From CAVSRC01 sp963743015 (GTDB lineage Bacteria > Pseudomonadota > Alphaproteobacteria > Rhizobiales > Kaistiaceae), in assembly GCA_963743015.1 (NCBI GenBank), contig CAVUOD010000018.1:154238-218237 (forward strand): a stretch of 64,000 bases of DNA. Direction: 5' to 3'. The notes beneath the pieces were generated by a model. It made no database searches, was not told the origin of the DNA, and saw nothing but the letters and a program-made list of their open reading frames with translations. This document shows positions 43,954 to 56,760 of the stretch, piece by piece. The position numbers and the translations under genes were made by a program. Each line of letters opens with the position of its first letter. The first letter of the stretch is position 1.

Positions 43954-44511
43954 ATGGCCTATCGCGCGAACTTCTTCATCATCAGTGGTGGTCCCGGCGC
44001 CGGCAAGACGACGCTGATCGACACGCTGGACCGGCGCGGTTTTGCCACCGTGGCCGAGGCCGGGCGAGCGATCTTGCGCGAGCAGGCGGCGATCGGCGGG
44101 GACGCCGTGCACGGCAAGGACATGGCCGCCTATTGTGCGGCGATGCTGAAGCGCGGCATTGCTGATTTCGAAGGCGAGGCGACACGGGACGAACCGGTTT
44201 TCTTCGACCGTGGGATTGCCGACCTGATCGGCTATTGCCGGCTGGTCGGACTGGCGGTGCCGGAAAGCGTGCGCGAGGCGACGGCGATCCATCGCTGCAA
44301 CACGGTGGTGCTGATGGCGCCGCCGTGGCGAGAGATCTACCGGCAGGATAACGAGCGCAGCCAGGACTGGGACGAGGCGGTGCGGACCTATGAACTGGTG
44401 CGCGAAGCCTATGAGGAAGCCGGTTACGCGACGGTGGAGATCCCGCGCGACACGGTTGGACGGCGGGTCGCCTTCATCCTCGCCGAGGTCGATGCGGCAT
44501 TGAAAGACTAG
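43954..44511 (+). CDS. Small AAA-type ATPase (AAA_28)
   Basis: 185 residues. Walker A is ISGGPGAGKTTLIDTL at the N-terminus; PVFFDRGIADLIGYC is the second conserved motif and RRVAFILAEVDAAL the end. The fold is nucleoside/nucleotide-kinase-like, so it may phosphorylate a small molecule. ATG 43954 (MAYRANFFIISGGPG) is preferred over the longer frame from 43834. Convergent with the DUF255 gene. Confidence 0.88.
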   Translation: MAYRANFFIISGGPGAGKTTLIDTLDRRGFATVAEAGRAILREQAAIGGDAVHGKDMAAYCAAMLKRGIADFEGEATRDEPVFFDRGIADLIGYCRLVGLAVPESVREATAIHRCNTVVLMAPPWREIYRQDNERSQDWDEAVRTYELVREAYEEAGYATVEIPRDTVGRRVAFILAEVDAALKD

Positions 44512-44524
44512 CGGCACGACGGGG

Positions 44525-46546
<2,022 letters not shown>

Positions 46547-46560
46547 CGGTGGGATGTAGG

Positions 46561-47897
46561 GTGTTGAATAAGACCGGCGACACGATCTTTGCATTGTCGA
46601 GCGGGCCGCCGCCAGCCGGCGTGGCGATGATCCGGATGAGCGGGCCGGGCGTTCGATTCGGACTCGAAACGCTGATCGGTGCGGTGCCGGAACCACGTAA
46701 GGCGAGCCTGCGTTCGATCCGTTCGGCCGCAGGCGAGCTGCTGGATCAGGGATCTGGTGCTGTTCTTTTCGGCGCCGGCGAGTTTCACCGGAGAAGACGT
46801 GGCGGAGCTGCACGTCCATGGCGGGCGGGCGGTGGTGGCGGCGGTGCTCGAGGTGCTGGGCGAGATGGAGGGCTTCCGGCCGGCGGAAGCCGGAGAGTTC
46901 ACGCGGCGGGCGTTCGGCAATGCGCGGCTCGACCTGACCCAGGTCGAGGGGCTGGCGGACCTGGTTGCGGCTGAAACCGAAGCGCAGCGGCGGCAGGCGT
47001 TGCGACAGAGCGACGGGACGATCGGGCGGCTCTACGAGAATTGGAGGGAGCGGCTGGTGCGGGCGCGGGCCCTGATCGAGGCGGAGCTCGATTTTGCCGA
47101 TGAAGAGGATATTCCGGAATTGGCGAGTGGCCAGGCCTGGGAGATCGCCGGAACGGTGCGGCAAGAAATGGTTAACCATATGGAGGACCGGCGTGGCGAG
47201 CGGGTGCGGGACGGTGTCGAGATCGTCGTTTTGGGAGCGCCGAACGCCGGGAAGTCGAGCCTGGTGAATGCGATCGCGCGGCGGGATGTGGCGATCGTGA
47301 CGGCAGAACCGGGAACGACGCGGGACTTGATCGAGGTGCGGGTGGATCTCGGCGGCTATGCGGCGACGCTGGTGGACACCGCGGGATTGCGCGAAGCGGA
47401 AGGCGTGGTGGAGCGCGAAGGCGTGCGACGGGCCGAGGCGCGGGGGGCGACAGCGGACGTGGTGTTGTGGCTGCGTGATGTGCGCGACAGTTCGGGGTGA
47501 GCCCCCTGCCCTACCAGGGAACGTGGTGCGGGTCGGCACGAAGATCGATCTGGTCGATTCGGATGCAGAACGAGCGCGCGTTGCTGCGGATTACGACTAT
47601 GTCGTTTCGTCGCTGAGCGGCGAAGGCGTGGCGGGACTGCTGGCCGGGCTCGGGCAAAGACTCGCGGAAGAGTTGGGCGGCGGCGAATCCGTGGTGGCAA
47701 CGCGGGCACGGCATAGGGCGGCATTGCGGGCCTGTGCGGAAGCGATAGAGGCGGCGTTGCGCGATGACGGCCGAGGCCTGGAGTTGAGGGCCGAAGACTT
47801 GCGCCGGGCGGGCGATGCCCTAGGAAGAGTGACGGGACGGATCGGCGTTGAGGAAATGCTCGACGTGGTGTTCAGGGATTTCTGCATCGGCAAGTGA
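46561..47897 (+). CDS. mnmE: tRNA uridine-5-carboxymethylaminomethyl GTPase MnmE (two frameshifts)
   Basis: With MnmG it modifies wobble U34 of tRNAs. N-terminal NKTGDTIFALSSGPPPAGVA is in one frame. A second frame carries ASFTGEDVAELHVHGG and G1 GAPNAGKSSLVNA. The end, VGTKIDLVDS to the canonical C-terminal FCIGK, is back in the first frame. Two extra bases, one near 46750-46754 and one in GGGG 47494-47497, explain this; repaired length ~444 residues. The start GTG 46561 (or TTG 46564) is uncertain. Confidence 0.93.
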
Positions 47898-47902
47898 AGA
47901 AC

Positions 47903-47918
47903 TGTTTCACGTGAAACA
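47903..47918. other. parS: parS centromere site (perfect)
   Basis: TGTTTCACGTGAAACA is the exact 16-bp ParB-binding palindrome. It lies between mnmE and mnmG, 3.5 kb from parB and 7 kb from the predicted origin. Confidence 0.95.
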
Positions 47919-47953
47919 GGATCGGGATGGATGGCGGATGGCATGAGCAAATC

Positions 47954-49828
47954 ATGACGGATACGAACCGATCCTTTGACGTGATCGTTGTCGGCGGCGG
48001 CCATGCGGGCACGGAAGCGGCCGCAGCAGCAGCGCGCGCCGGGGCGCGGACGGCGCTGGTCACCCAGTCCTTCGCGACGATCGGGGCGATGTCGTGCAAT
48101 CCGGCGATCGGCGGCCTCGGCAAGGGCCATCTGGTGCGCGAGATCGATGCGCTGGATGGGATCATGGGGGTCGCGGCCGACCGCGCCGGGATCCAGTTCC
48201 GGGTGCTCAATCGGCGCAAGGGGCCGGCCGTGCGGGGTCCGCGGGCGCAAGCCGACCGCAAGCTCTATGCGAGCGCGGTGCAAGGGCTGTTGCGGGAACA
48301 GGACGGGCTCGAAATCGTTGAGCAGGAAGTGGTCGATCTCATCGTGGCGGACGGCCGGACAGCGGGTGTTGTGCTCGGCGATGGGCGGGCGCTGGGCGCT
48401 GGCGCGGTGGTGATCACGACCGGGACGTTTCTGCGCGGGCTTATCCATATCGGCGAGGTGAAGATCGCAGCGGGCCGTGTCGGCGAGGCACCGTCGGTGG
48501 GCCTGGCGCGGACGTTGGAAGCGGCTGGCTTTCGCCTGGGCCGGCTCAAGACCGGAACGCCGCCGCGGCTGGATGGGCGGACGATCGACTGGTCGGGCCT
48601 CGACCGCCAGCAGGGCGACGATCCGCCGGAACCGTTCTCGGCGCTGACCGGCGAAATCAAGACGCCGCAGGTTGATTGCCACATCACCAGGACGACGGGC
48701 GCGGTGCACGACGTGATCCGGGAAAACATCAAGCGCTCACCGATGTATTCGGGCGAGATCAACAGCCGCGGCCCGCGCTACTGCCCGAGTATCGAAGACA
48801 AGATCATGCGCTTCGGCGACCGCGACGGGCACCAGATCTTCCTCGAGCCGGAAGGGCTGGACGTCGACACCGTCTATCCGAACGGGATCTCGACGGCGCT
48901 GCCGGAAGCGGTGCAGGAAAAGGTCGTGCGGGCAATTCCGGGGCTCGAAAGGGTACGGATCACGCGGCCGGGCTATGCCATCGAATACGATCACGTCGAC
49001 CCGCGCGAGCTCAAGCCGACGCTCGAGACGAAGCGGATCGGCGGGCTGTTCCTGGCCGGACAGATCAACGGCACGACGGGGTATGAGGAGGCCGGGGCCC
49101 AGGGTCTCGTGGCAGGGTTGAATGCGGCGCGGATCGCCGGCGGCGCGGACGGGGTGACGGTGAGCCGGTCCGAGGCCTATCTCGGCGTGATGATCGACGA
49201 TCTGCTGACGGCGGGGGTGACCGAGCCGTACCGGATGTTCACCTCGCGGGCGGAGTATCGCCTGTCGCTGCGGGCAGACAATGCGGACCAGCGGCTGACG
49301 CCGCTGGGAATCAGGCTCGGCGTTGTCGGGCGGGCGCGTGCCGCGGCCTATGCGGCCAAGGCCGAAGCGCTCGATGCGCTGCGGGCGCTGACCCAGTCGC
49401 TGACGGTGACGCCGAACCAGGCCGAAGGCCACGGCATCCGCATCAACCGGGACGGCACCCGGCGGTCGGCCTTCGACCTGCTGGCTTATCCGGGGATGAA
49501 TATGACGGCGCTGGCGCGGGTGTGGCCGGAACTGGGTTCGGTGGATCAATTCGTATCCGAACAGATCGAGACCGACGCGAAATACGCCGTCTATCTCGAG
49601 CGCCAGCAGTCCGACATCGCCCAGCTGCGCGCGGACGAGGCGGTCGCCATTCCCGACGATCTCGACTTCGATGCCCTGTCCGGACTGTCCGAGGAGCTGC
49701 GCGGGAAGCTTGAGGCCGTAAGGCCGACCACGCTCGGTCAGGCGGCACGGATCGAAGGCATGACGCCGGCGGCCCTGGCGCTGCTGCTCGGCGGGATCAA
49801 GCGCCGGCATGGGCGCAAGGTGGCGTGA
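47954..49828 (+). CDS. mnmG: tRNA uridine-5-carboxymethylaminomethyl modification enzyme MnmG
   Basis: 624 residues. The FAD-binding N-terminus is DVIVVGGGHAGTEAAAAAAR, with signatures GPRYCPSIEDKI and GQINGTTGYEEAGAQGL. The C-terminal domain ends with ALALLLGGIKRR. It works with MnmE. ATG 47954 is preferred over an upstream codon at 47927 because MTDTNRSFDVIVVGG is the family start. rsmG follows after 6 bp. Confidence 0.97.
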   Translation: MTDTNRSFDVIVVGGGHAGTEAAAAAARAGARTALVTQSFATIGAMSCNPAIGGLGKGHLVREIDALDGIMGVAADRAGIQFRVLNRRKGPAVRGPRAQADRKLYASAVQGLLREQDGLEIVEQEVVDLIVADGRTAGVVLGDGRALGAGAVVITTGTFLRGLIHIGEVKIAAGRVGEAPSVGLARTLEAAGFRLGRLKTGTPPRLDGRTIDWSGLDRQQGDDPPEPFSALTGEIKTPQVDCHITRTTGAVHDVIRENIKRSPMYSGEINSRGPRYCPSIEDKIMRFGDRDGHQIFLEPEGLDVDTVYPNGISTALPEAVQEKVVRAIPGLERVRITRPGYAIEYDHVDPRELKPTLETKRIGGLFLAGQINGTTGYEEAGAQGLVAGLNAARIAGGADGVTVSRSEAYLGVMIDDLLTAGVTEPYRMFTSRAEYRLSLRADNADQRLTPLGIRLGVVGRARAAAYAAKAEALDALRALTQSLTVTPNQAEGHGIRINRDGTRRSAFDLLAYPGMNMTALARVWPELGSVDQFVSEQIETDAKYAVYLERQQSDIAQLRADEAVAIPDDLDFDALSGLSEELRGKLEAVRPTTLGQAARIEGMTPAALALLLGGIKRRHGRKVA

Positions 49829-49834
49829 GGCAGC

Positions 49835-50478
49835 GTGACCGACGGCCCCGAGGCGCTGAGCGACATCATCGCGGTTTCACGTGAAACAGAGGAGCGGCTG
49901 GGCGCCTATGTCGCGCTGCTGAGGAAATGGCAGCGGGCGGAGAACCTGATCGCGCCGAGCACGCTGCCGGCAATCTGGCGCCGACACGTGGCGGACAGCG
50001 CCCAGCTGGCGAGCCTGTTTCCGGAGGCACGACGATGGCTGGATCTGGGCAGCGGTGCCGGCCTGCCGGGGGTGATCGTTGCCGTCCTCGGCGCGGCGCG
50101 CGGCGACACGGTCGTCCATCTGGTCGAGAGCAACCGCAAGAAATGCGCCTTCCTGCGCCAGGCGATCCGCGCGACCGGGGCGCCGGCGATCGTCCATGAA
50201 GGACGCATTGAAGAGCTGCTGGCATCCTGGTCCGAACCGGTCGACCAAATCAGCGCGCGGGCGCTGGCGCCGCTCGCCGAACTGCTGTCGCTGGCAGCGC
50301 CGCTGATGGAGCGGGGGGTTCCGGCCGCCTTCCACAAGGGACAAGATTTTGTGCGGGAAATCGCGCAAGCTACTCAATCTTGGGGCTTCGATCTGGTAAA
50401 ACACGATAGTCGAGTCGGCGACGGCGGTGCGATCCTCGATATCAGCCATCTCAGCCGTATGCCGGGACCCCATGGTTA

Positions 50479-50479
<1 letters not shown>
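49835..50479 (+). CDS. rsmG: 16S rRNA (guanine527-N7)-methyltransferase
   Basis: A 214-residue SAM-dependent methyltransferase. AdoMet site is RRWLDLGSGAGLPGVIVAV, with HLVESNRKKCAFLRQ and ISARALAPLAELL. The N-terminal VSRET is encoded by GTTTCACGTGAAACA, a parS-like sequence. The start is GTG 49835. The stop TAA overlaps the parA ATG by one base. Confidence 0.96.
49873..49888. other. parS: Second parS-like site inside rsmG
   Basis: GGTTTCACGTGAAACA matches the parS palindrome in 15 of 16 positions, differing only at the first base. It is within the rsmG coding sequence and specifies VSRET. It is 1.97 kb from the perfect site. Confidence 0.85.
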
Positions 50480-51312
<833 letters not shown>

Positions 51313-51362
51313 CGATTTTCGATTCGGTAGTGAAACGGGCCAGGCATTCAGGGGATAAGTGA

Positions 51363-52235
51363 ATGGCGGACAGTGCGACGCGGAACAGACTGGGGCGTGG
51401 GCTGGCGGCGTTGATCGGCGACGTCGAGCCCGCCGCCGTCGAACCCGCCGGCGATCATGCACGCGGCCAGCGCCGGCTGCCGATCGCTTTCCTGCGTGCC
51501 AATCCGCATAACCCGCGCAAGGCCTTCGCCGCCGCCGATCTCGACGAGCTGACGGCATCGGTGCGCGAGAAGGGGGTGGTGCAGCCGATCCTGGTTCGCC
51601 CGGTGGAGGGCGCCACAGACAGCTATGAGATCGTCGCCGGCGAGCGTCGCTGGCGGGCCGCACAGAAGGCCGGGCTGCACGATGTGCCGGTGGTGGTGCG
51701 CGAGCTCACCGACAAGGAGGCGCTCGAGCTTGCCATTGTCGAGAACGTGCAGCGCCAGGATCTCAACGCGCTGGAAGAGGCGATCGGCTATCAACAGCTC
51801 ATCGCCGGCTATGGCTACAGCCAGAACGAACTGGCCGAGGTGATCGGCAAGAGCCGCCCGCACATCGCCAATACGCTGCGGCTGCTCAAGCTGCCGGAAG
51901 AAGTGCAGACCTATCTGCGCGAGGGCAAGCTGACCGCCGGCCATGCCCGCGCGCTGGTGACGCTGGAAGATCCGGTGGCGGCTGCACGGCGCATCGTCGA
52001 GGCCGGTCTCAATGTGCGCGACGTTGAGAAACTCGGCGAAAGTGCGGGGCGCAGGAAATCGACCGGTGGCAGGAAGCCGACCAAGGATGCCGATACGCGC
52101 GCGCTGGAAAAGAGCCTCACCGACCGGATCGGCCTGGCGGTGACGATCGATCACAAGGGCAATGGCGGGCAGGTGACCGTCAGCTACAAGACGCTCGAAC
52201 AGCTCGACGACATCGTCCGGCGCCTGCGCGGATAG
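51363..52235 (+). CDS. parB: Chromosome partitioning CTPase/DNA-binding protein ParB
   Basis: 290 residues. It starts with RNRLGRGLAALIGD (ParA-interacting tail). The CTP-binding domain has NPHNPRKAF, PILVRPV and GERRWRAAQKAGL, then ENVQRQDLNALEEA. The HTH (YSQNELAEVIGKSRPHIANTLRLL) recognises parS, and the C-terminal dimer domain ends LDDIVRRLRG. Follows parA by 50 bp. Confidence 0.97.
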   Translation: MADSATRNRLGRGLAALIGDVEPAAVEPAGDHARGQRRLPIAFLRANPHNPRKAFAAADLDELTASVREKGVVQPILVRPVEGATDSYEIVAGERRWRAAQKAGLHDVPVVVRELTDKEALELAIVENVQRQDLNALEEAIGYQQLIAGYGYSQNELAEVIGKSRPHIANTLRLLKLPEEVQTYLREGKLTAGHARALVTLEDPVAAARRIVEAGLNVRDVEKLGESAGRRKSTGGRKPTKDADTRALEKSLTDRIGLAVTIDHKGNGGQVTVSYKTLEQLDDIVRRLRG

Positions 52236-52256
52236 GACCGCCTCACGCTCGCAAGG

Positions 52257-53294
52257 TCAACGCCGCGCGCTCCCGGCGGCAGTGTAGGCGATTGCCTGCA
52301 GGGCCTGGGCGACGACCTCATCGGCAATGGCGCCGTGCAGGCGGCTGTCGAGCAGCGCCGAATCGAGGCGGGTGAGGGCGGCGTCGATCGCCGCTGACGA
52401 CCACAGGGCGATCGCGCGGGTCACCGTGGCACGGCGCTGAAAAAAGATCGGCGGGCTGGCGCGCGCCACCACTGCTTCGGGCGCGGCGCCGGCATCGCAG
52501 GCAGCGCGGGCCTTCTGCAGAAAATTGAAATGGCGCTGGGCGGCGCCGACGACAACTGCGCCGGGAATGCCGGCGGCGCGCAGGCGGCGATAACCGCGAT
52601 CGAGCCCGGCGGCATCACCCAGCGCGGCAGCGTCGATCACCGCATCCATGGCCGCGGCGGCGGCATCGCCGATGATGGCGTGGACGTCGTCGACGGTAAT
52701 GGTGCCGGCATCGGCGGCATAGAGGCAGAGCTTGGCGACCTCAGAGCGGCTGGCCATGCGGTCGGCGCCGATCATGCTCTTGAGGACGGCACGCGCTTCC
52801 GCCGTGATGGTGAGGCCGCCGGCCCGCGTCTCCTCGTCGATCAGGCGGTCGAGATCGCGATCGGAATCGGCATAGCAGGCGATCGCCGCGGCATGCGCAT
52901 GCGTCTCGCACAGCTTGCGCAGGCCCGAGCCCTTGCGCTGGTCGCCGGCGGCGATGACCACCCAGGAATCGACGGGCGGTGCGGCGAGCACGGCTTCGAC
53001 CGCCGGCTGAATGGAGCGCGCGCCGGAAAGTTGGACGGTGATCACCCGCTGTCCGCCGAACAGCGGAACGGCGTTGGCCTCGTCGGCGAGGCGACCGGGA
53101 TCGTCGGCGATCGTCGCCGCGTCGAGCCGCACATGGGCGAACGGATCGTCGCTCTTGCCGAGAGCGGCGGAGGCGAAACGCTCGGCGCGCTCGGCGACCA
53201 GCCCGTCGTCATTGCCGTAGATCAGAATGACGCGAACAGCCGGATCGGGCCGCACCAGAAAGCGGTCGGCGTCAGCTGCCTTGACCTGAACCAC
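52257..53294 (-). CDS. holA: DNA polymerase III delta subunit
   Basis: 345 residues. The clamp-loader wrench that opens the beta ring. AAA-like N-terminus with RVILIYGNDDGLVAERAERF and the C-terminal collar domain with HFNFLQKARAACDAG. No Walker A, as expected for delta. Convergent with parB; lptE lies upstream on the same strand (30 bp), the usual leuS-lptE-holA order. Confidence 0.94.
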   Translation of the reverse strand: MVQVKAADADRFLVRPDPAVRVILIYGNDDGLVAERAERFASAALGKSDDPFAHVRLDAATIADDPGRLADEANAVPLFGGQRVITVQLSGARSIQPAVEAVLAAPPVDSWVVIAAGDQRKGSGLRKLCETHAHAAAIACYADSDRDLDRLIDEETRAGGLTITAEARAVLKSMIGADRMASRSEVAKLCLYAADAGTITVDDVHAIIGDAAAAAMDAVIDAAALGDAAGLDRGYRRLRAAGIPGAVVVGAAQRHFNFLQKARAACDAGAAPEAVVARASPPIFFQRRATVTRAIALWSSAAIDAALTRLDSALLDSRLHGAIADEVVAQALQAIAYTAAGSARR

Positions 53295-53324
53295 GCGCCT
53301 GCCGGGCCTCTTGCGGGCGGACCG

Positions 53325-53873
53325 CTAGATCGTTCCCTTGGCGGCCGCCGATGCGAGACGGATACGAATGTCGTTGGCAACCAAGCCAGCGGCGCGGTTC
53401 TCCGCGTCGAGCCTGGCGCGCGTATTGGCGTAGACCTGATTGACGCGATCGTAGGATGCCGACTGCCGGCTGGTGCTCCGGTAGACGATCTTGTCGTCGG
53501 CAACCGAGCGTACCTCATAGGTGGCGGCGACGGTGATGGAATAGGCCGGGGCCGTCTCGATCGGCGTCACGCCGAGGGCATTCTCGCTCGCTGAGACCAC
53601 CAGCTTCATGCGGTACCTGGCGTCGGCCGGCTGGCCCTTGCCGCCGTTGAGCTGGAAGATGAGCTGGTTGCGCAGCTCCTGGCCGATACGGGTGTCGACC
53701 GGGTCGATGTAGATGGTGCCGAGCGCTGCGACGGCCGAGGTGCCGGCGGCGGTGGGTGCGTAGAGCGGCTGCACGGTGCAGGCGGCCAGTGCCGCCGCGG
53801 CGACCGCGGCAAGAAGGATCAGGCGGCCGGCCTTTCGGCCTCCCCCGGATCGGCTGTGGTCAAATGACGACAT
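53325..53873 (-). CDS. lptE: LPS assembly lipoprotein LptE
   Basis: 182 residues with a lipoprotein signal: Lys/Arg N-terminus, hydrophobic LILLAAVAAAALA, then lipobox AAC. LGTIYIDPVDTRIGQELRNQL and RNQLIFQLNGG-type motifs match alphaproteobacterial LptE. It plugs the LptD outer-membrane channel. It overlaps the leuS end by 14 bp. Confidence 0.93.
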   Translation of the reverse strand: MSSFDHSRSGGGRKAGRLILLAAVAAAALAACTVQPLYAPTAAGTSAVAALGTIYIDPVDTRIGQELRNQLIFQLNGGKGQPADARYRMKLVVSASENALGVTPIETAPAYSITVAATYEVRSVADDKIVYRSTSRQSASYDRVNQVYANTRARLDAENRAAGLVANDIRIRLASAAAKGTI

Positions 53874-56538
53874 TCACGATCCTCTTCGGTACGACGACGA
53901 TTTTCCGCGGTTTTTGCCCGTCAAGCGCCCTCTGCACCGCGTCCAGCGCGAGGGTCGCCGTCTCGACCTCAACTTGTGACGCGTCGGTGGCGATTGTCAA
54001 TTCGCCACGCTTGCGACCATTGATCTGAACCGGCAGGGTGATGGTGTCCTCGACCAGCAGATCGCGGTCGAGGACGGGCCAGGGGCGGGTCGCCACGAGG
54101 TCGGAGTGACCAAGTGCGGCCCAGCATTCTTCGGCCAGGTGGGGCATCATCGGCGCCACCATCTCGACTATCATTTCCAGGGCTTCGCGCAGCGCGGCGC
54201 CGAGGGCGTGATCCGCGGCATCCGGCCGTTGCTGCGGCAGAATGGCCAGCGCCGCGGCGATGGCGTTGGCGAGCTCGTAGATCTTGGCGACCGCGACGTT
54301 GAAGCGGAGGCCGGCGATGCTGTCCTCGACCGCGGCGAGCGTGCGGTGGGCCACCTTGCGCAGCGCAATCGAATCGGCGCTGGTCTCGGCGAGCGGGGGG
54401 CTGCCTGCCGGCGGCACGATCGGCGCCAGGCCGATGGCCTCGCCGACCAGGCGCCAGACACGCTGAAGGAAGCGTGCCGCACCGGCGACGCTCTCCTCGG
54501 TCCAGATGACGTCGCGATCGGGCGGCGAGTCGGACAGCATGAACCAGCGGGCGGTATCGGCGCCGTAGCTGGCCATGATGTCGGAGGGGTCGATGGTGTT
54601 GCGCTTCGACTTCGACATCTTCTCGATGCCGCCGATCTCGACCGCTTCGCCGGTGGCGATCTCGAAAGCCTTGCGGTCGTCGCCATCGCCCTCGATGCGC
54701 ACTTCGCCCGGCGCCAGCCACAGGCTCCTGCCGTCCACCTCCTTGCGATAGGTCTCGTGGACGACCATGCCTTGCGTGAACAGGCCGGCGAAGGGCTCGT
54801 CGATGCCGATGTGGCCGGTGGCGCTCATGGCGCGCATGAAGAAGCGCGAATAGAGCAGGTGCAGGATGGCGTGCTCGATGCCGCCGATATACTGGTCGAC
54901 CGGCATCCAGGCGTCGGCGATGGAGCGGTCGGTCGGGGTCGCAGCGCGCGGCGCGGTGAAGCGGACGAAGTACCAGGACGAATCGACGAAGGTGTCCATG
55001 GTGTCGGTCTCGCGCACGGACGGCTTGCCGCAGACCGGGCAGGCGACATGCTTCCAGGTCGGATGGCGGTCGAGCGGATTGCCGGGCTTGTCGAGCTGGA
55101 TGTCGTCGGGCAGCAGCACCGGCAGGTCGGCGGTTGGCACGGCGACGGCGCCATGGTCTTGGCAATGGATCACCGGGATCGGACAGCCCCAATAGCGCTG
55201 GCGCGAGATGCCCCAGTCGCGCAAGCGGTAATTGACCTGGCGCTGGCCCTGGGGAACGCCTGAAAGCATCGTTTTTTCAAGGCGTTGGGAGACAGTCTCC
55301 TTGGCGTCGGCGACGCTCATGCCGTCGAGGAACTCGGAATTGATGATTTGGCCGTCGTCGAGATAGGCCTCGTTGCCGCTGGCGAACTGCTCGATCCACG
55401 CCACCAGATCGCCCTCGTCATCGAACACGTCGAGCGGCGCCACCACCGGGATGATGGGCAGGTTGTACTTGCTGGCGAAATCGTAGTCGCGCTGGTCGTG
55501 GGCCGGGCAGCCGAAGATGGCGCCGGTGCCGTAGTCCATCAGCACGAAGTTGGCGACATAGACCGGCAGGGTGTGGCCTGCGCGGAAGGGGTGCTTCACC
55601 GACAGGCCGGTGGCGTAACCCATCTTCTCGGCCGTCTCGATGGCCGCCGCACTGGTGCCGTGGCGATGACACTCGTCGATGAAGGCGGCGAGGCGATCGT
55701 CCTTGCCGGCGAGCTCGGTGGCCAGCGGATGGTCGGGCGACAGCGCCATGAAGCTCGCACCGAACAGCGTGTCCGGCCGGGTGGTGAAGACCTCTATGGC
55801 ATCGAAGCCGGCCGGCGCCGCGCCGGCAACGGCGAAGCGGACGCGCAGGCCTTCCGACTTGCCGATCCAGTTGCGCTGCATCAGGCGCACCTTGTCCGGC
55901 CAGCGGTCGAGCCGGTCGAGGGCGGCGAGCAGGTCGTCGCTATAGGCGGAGATGCGGAAGCACCATTGCTCCAGCTCGCGCTGCTCGATGACGGCGCCGG
56001 AGCGCCAGCCGCGACCGTCGATCACCTGCTCGTTGGCGAGCACGGTCTGGTCGACCGGGTCCCAGTTGACCTTGGACTTGCGGCGATAGGCCAGGCCCTT
56101 GGCGAGCATGTCGACGAAGAGCTTCTGCTGCTGGGCGTAATATTCCGGGTCGCAGGTGGCGAACTCGCGCGACCAGTCGAGCGACAGGCCCATCATCTTG
56201 AGCTGGCCGCGCATGGTGGCGATGTTGTCGTAGGTCCAGGTGCGCGGATTGATGCGGTTCTGCATCGCCGCATTCTCGGCCGGCAGGCCGAAGGCGTCCC
56301 AGCCCATGGGATGCAGAACGTTGTGGCCCTTGGCACGCATGAAACGGGCGACCACGTCGCCCATGGTGTAGTTGCGCACGTGGCCCATATGGATGCGCCC
56401 CGACGGGTAGGGGAACATCTCGAGCACGTAGTATTTCGGCCGCGGATCGTCGTTCTTCGTCTCGAAGATGCGGTCCTCGGCCCAGCGGGCCTGCCAGCGG
56501 GGTTCTGCGTCGCGGGGATTGTATCGTTCGGTCGCCAT
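53860..56538 (-). CDS. leuS: Leucyl-tRNA synthetase
   Basis: 892 residues. Class I signatures: HIGH as YPSGRIHMGHVRNYT (~residue 45) and KMSKSKRN (~residue 640). A CP1 editing domain (~220-420) and zinc-type CPVCGKPSVRETDTMDTFVDSSWY region are present. ATG 56538 (MATERYNPRDAEPRWQ) is the family start. The frame is intact over 2.7 kb, in contrast to several neighbouring genes with indels. Confidence 0.98.
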   Translation of the reverse strand: MATERYNPRDAEPRWQARWAEDRIFETKNDDPRPKYYVLEMFPYPSGRIHMGHVRNYTMGDVVARFMRAKGHNVLHPMGWDAFGLPAENAAMQNRINPRTWTYDNIATMRGQLKMMGLSLDWSREFATCDPEYYAQQQKLFVDMLAKGLAYRRKSKVNWDPVDQTVLANEQVIDGRGWRSGAVIEQRELEQWCFRISAYSDDLLAALDRLDRWPDKVRLMQRNWIGKSEGLRVRFAVAGAAPAGFDAIEVFTTRPDTLFGASFMALSPDHPLATELAGKDDRLAAFIDECHRHGTSAAAIETAEKMGYATGLSVKHPFRAGHTLPVYVANFVLMDYGTGAIFGCPAHDQRDYDFASKYNLPIIPVVAPLDVFDDEGDLVAWIEQFASGNEAYLDDGQIINSEFLDGMSVADAKETVSQRLEKTMLSGVPQGQRQVNYRLRDWGISRQRYWGCPIPVIHCQDHGAVAVPTADLPVLLPDDIQLDKPGNPLDRHPTWKHVACPVCGKPSVRETDTMDTFVDSSWYFVRFTAPRAATPTDRSIADAWMPVDQYIGGIEHAILHLLYSRFFMRAMSATGHIGIDEPFAGLFTQGMVVHETYRKEVDGRSLWLAPGEVRIEGDGDDRKAFEIATGEAVEIGGIEKMSKSKRNTIDPSDIMASYGADTARWFMLSDSPPDRDVIWTEESVAGAARFLQRVWRLVGEAIGLAPIVPPAGSPPLAETSADSIALRKVAHRTLAAVEDSIAGLRFNVAVAKIYELANAIAAALAILPQQRPDAADHALGAALREALEMIVEMVAPMMPHLAEECWAALGHSDLVATRPWPVLDRDLLVEDTITLPVQINGRKRGELTIATDASQVEVETATLALDAVQRALDGQKPRKIVVVPKRIVNVVI

Positions 56539-56760
56539 GGTCTTCATGTGAGCGCGGCGGCGCGCCCTGGAGGAAAAGAGGCGCTTGAGCCGGTCGCGGC
56601 GGACCATCACCAGAATCAGGCCCGCGGTCAATCGGAAAGGCTTAGAAAAGGCGGCCGATTGCCTTGTCGACCCGGTTCTGCGGGGCTAATCAGGCCACGA
56701 CCCCGGTCGGGGGTCCACGGCACGCGCCGGCGTGCCGAAAATCGGGGAACGGGCGGTCAA

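Noticed and set aside
46740..47510. Programmed frameshifting in mnmE, ftsK and others
   Set aside because: No slippery heptamer with downstream structure stands out, the affected genes are not known for it, and many unrelated genes show the same kind of single-base break.
46547..47539. N-terminal extension of the DUF255 protein to over 1000 residues
   Set aside because: The extension overlaps mnmE on the opposite strand and is Arg/Pro-rich; MSENLLRHEASPYLLQHKDN at 46546 is the family start.
55285..56760. N-terminal extension of the YggS homologue
   Set aside because: It is antisense to leuS; GTG 56761 gives the normal length.
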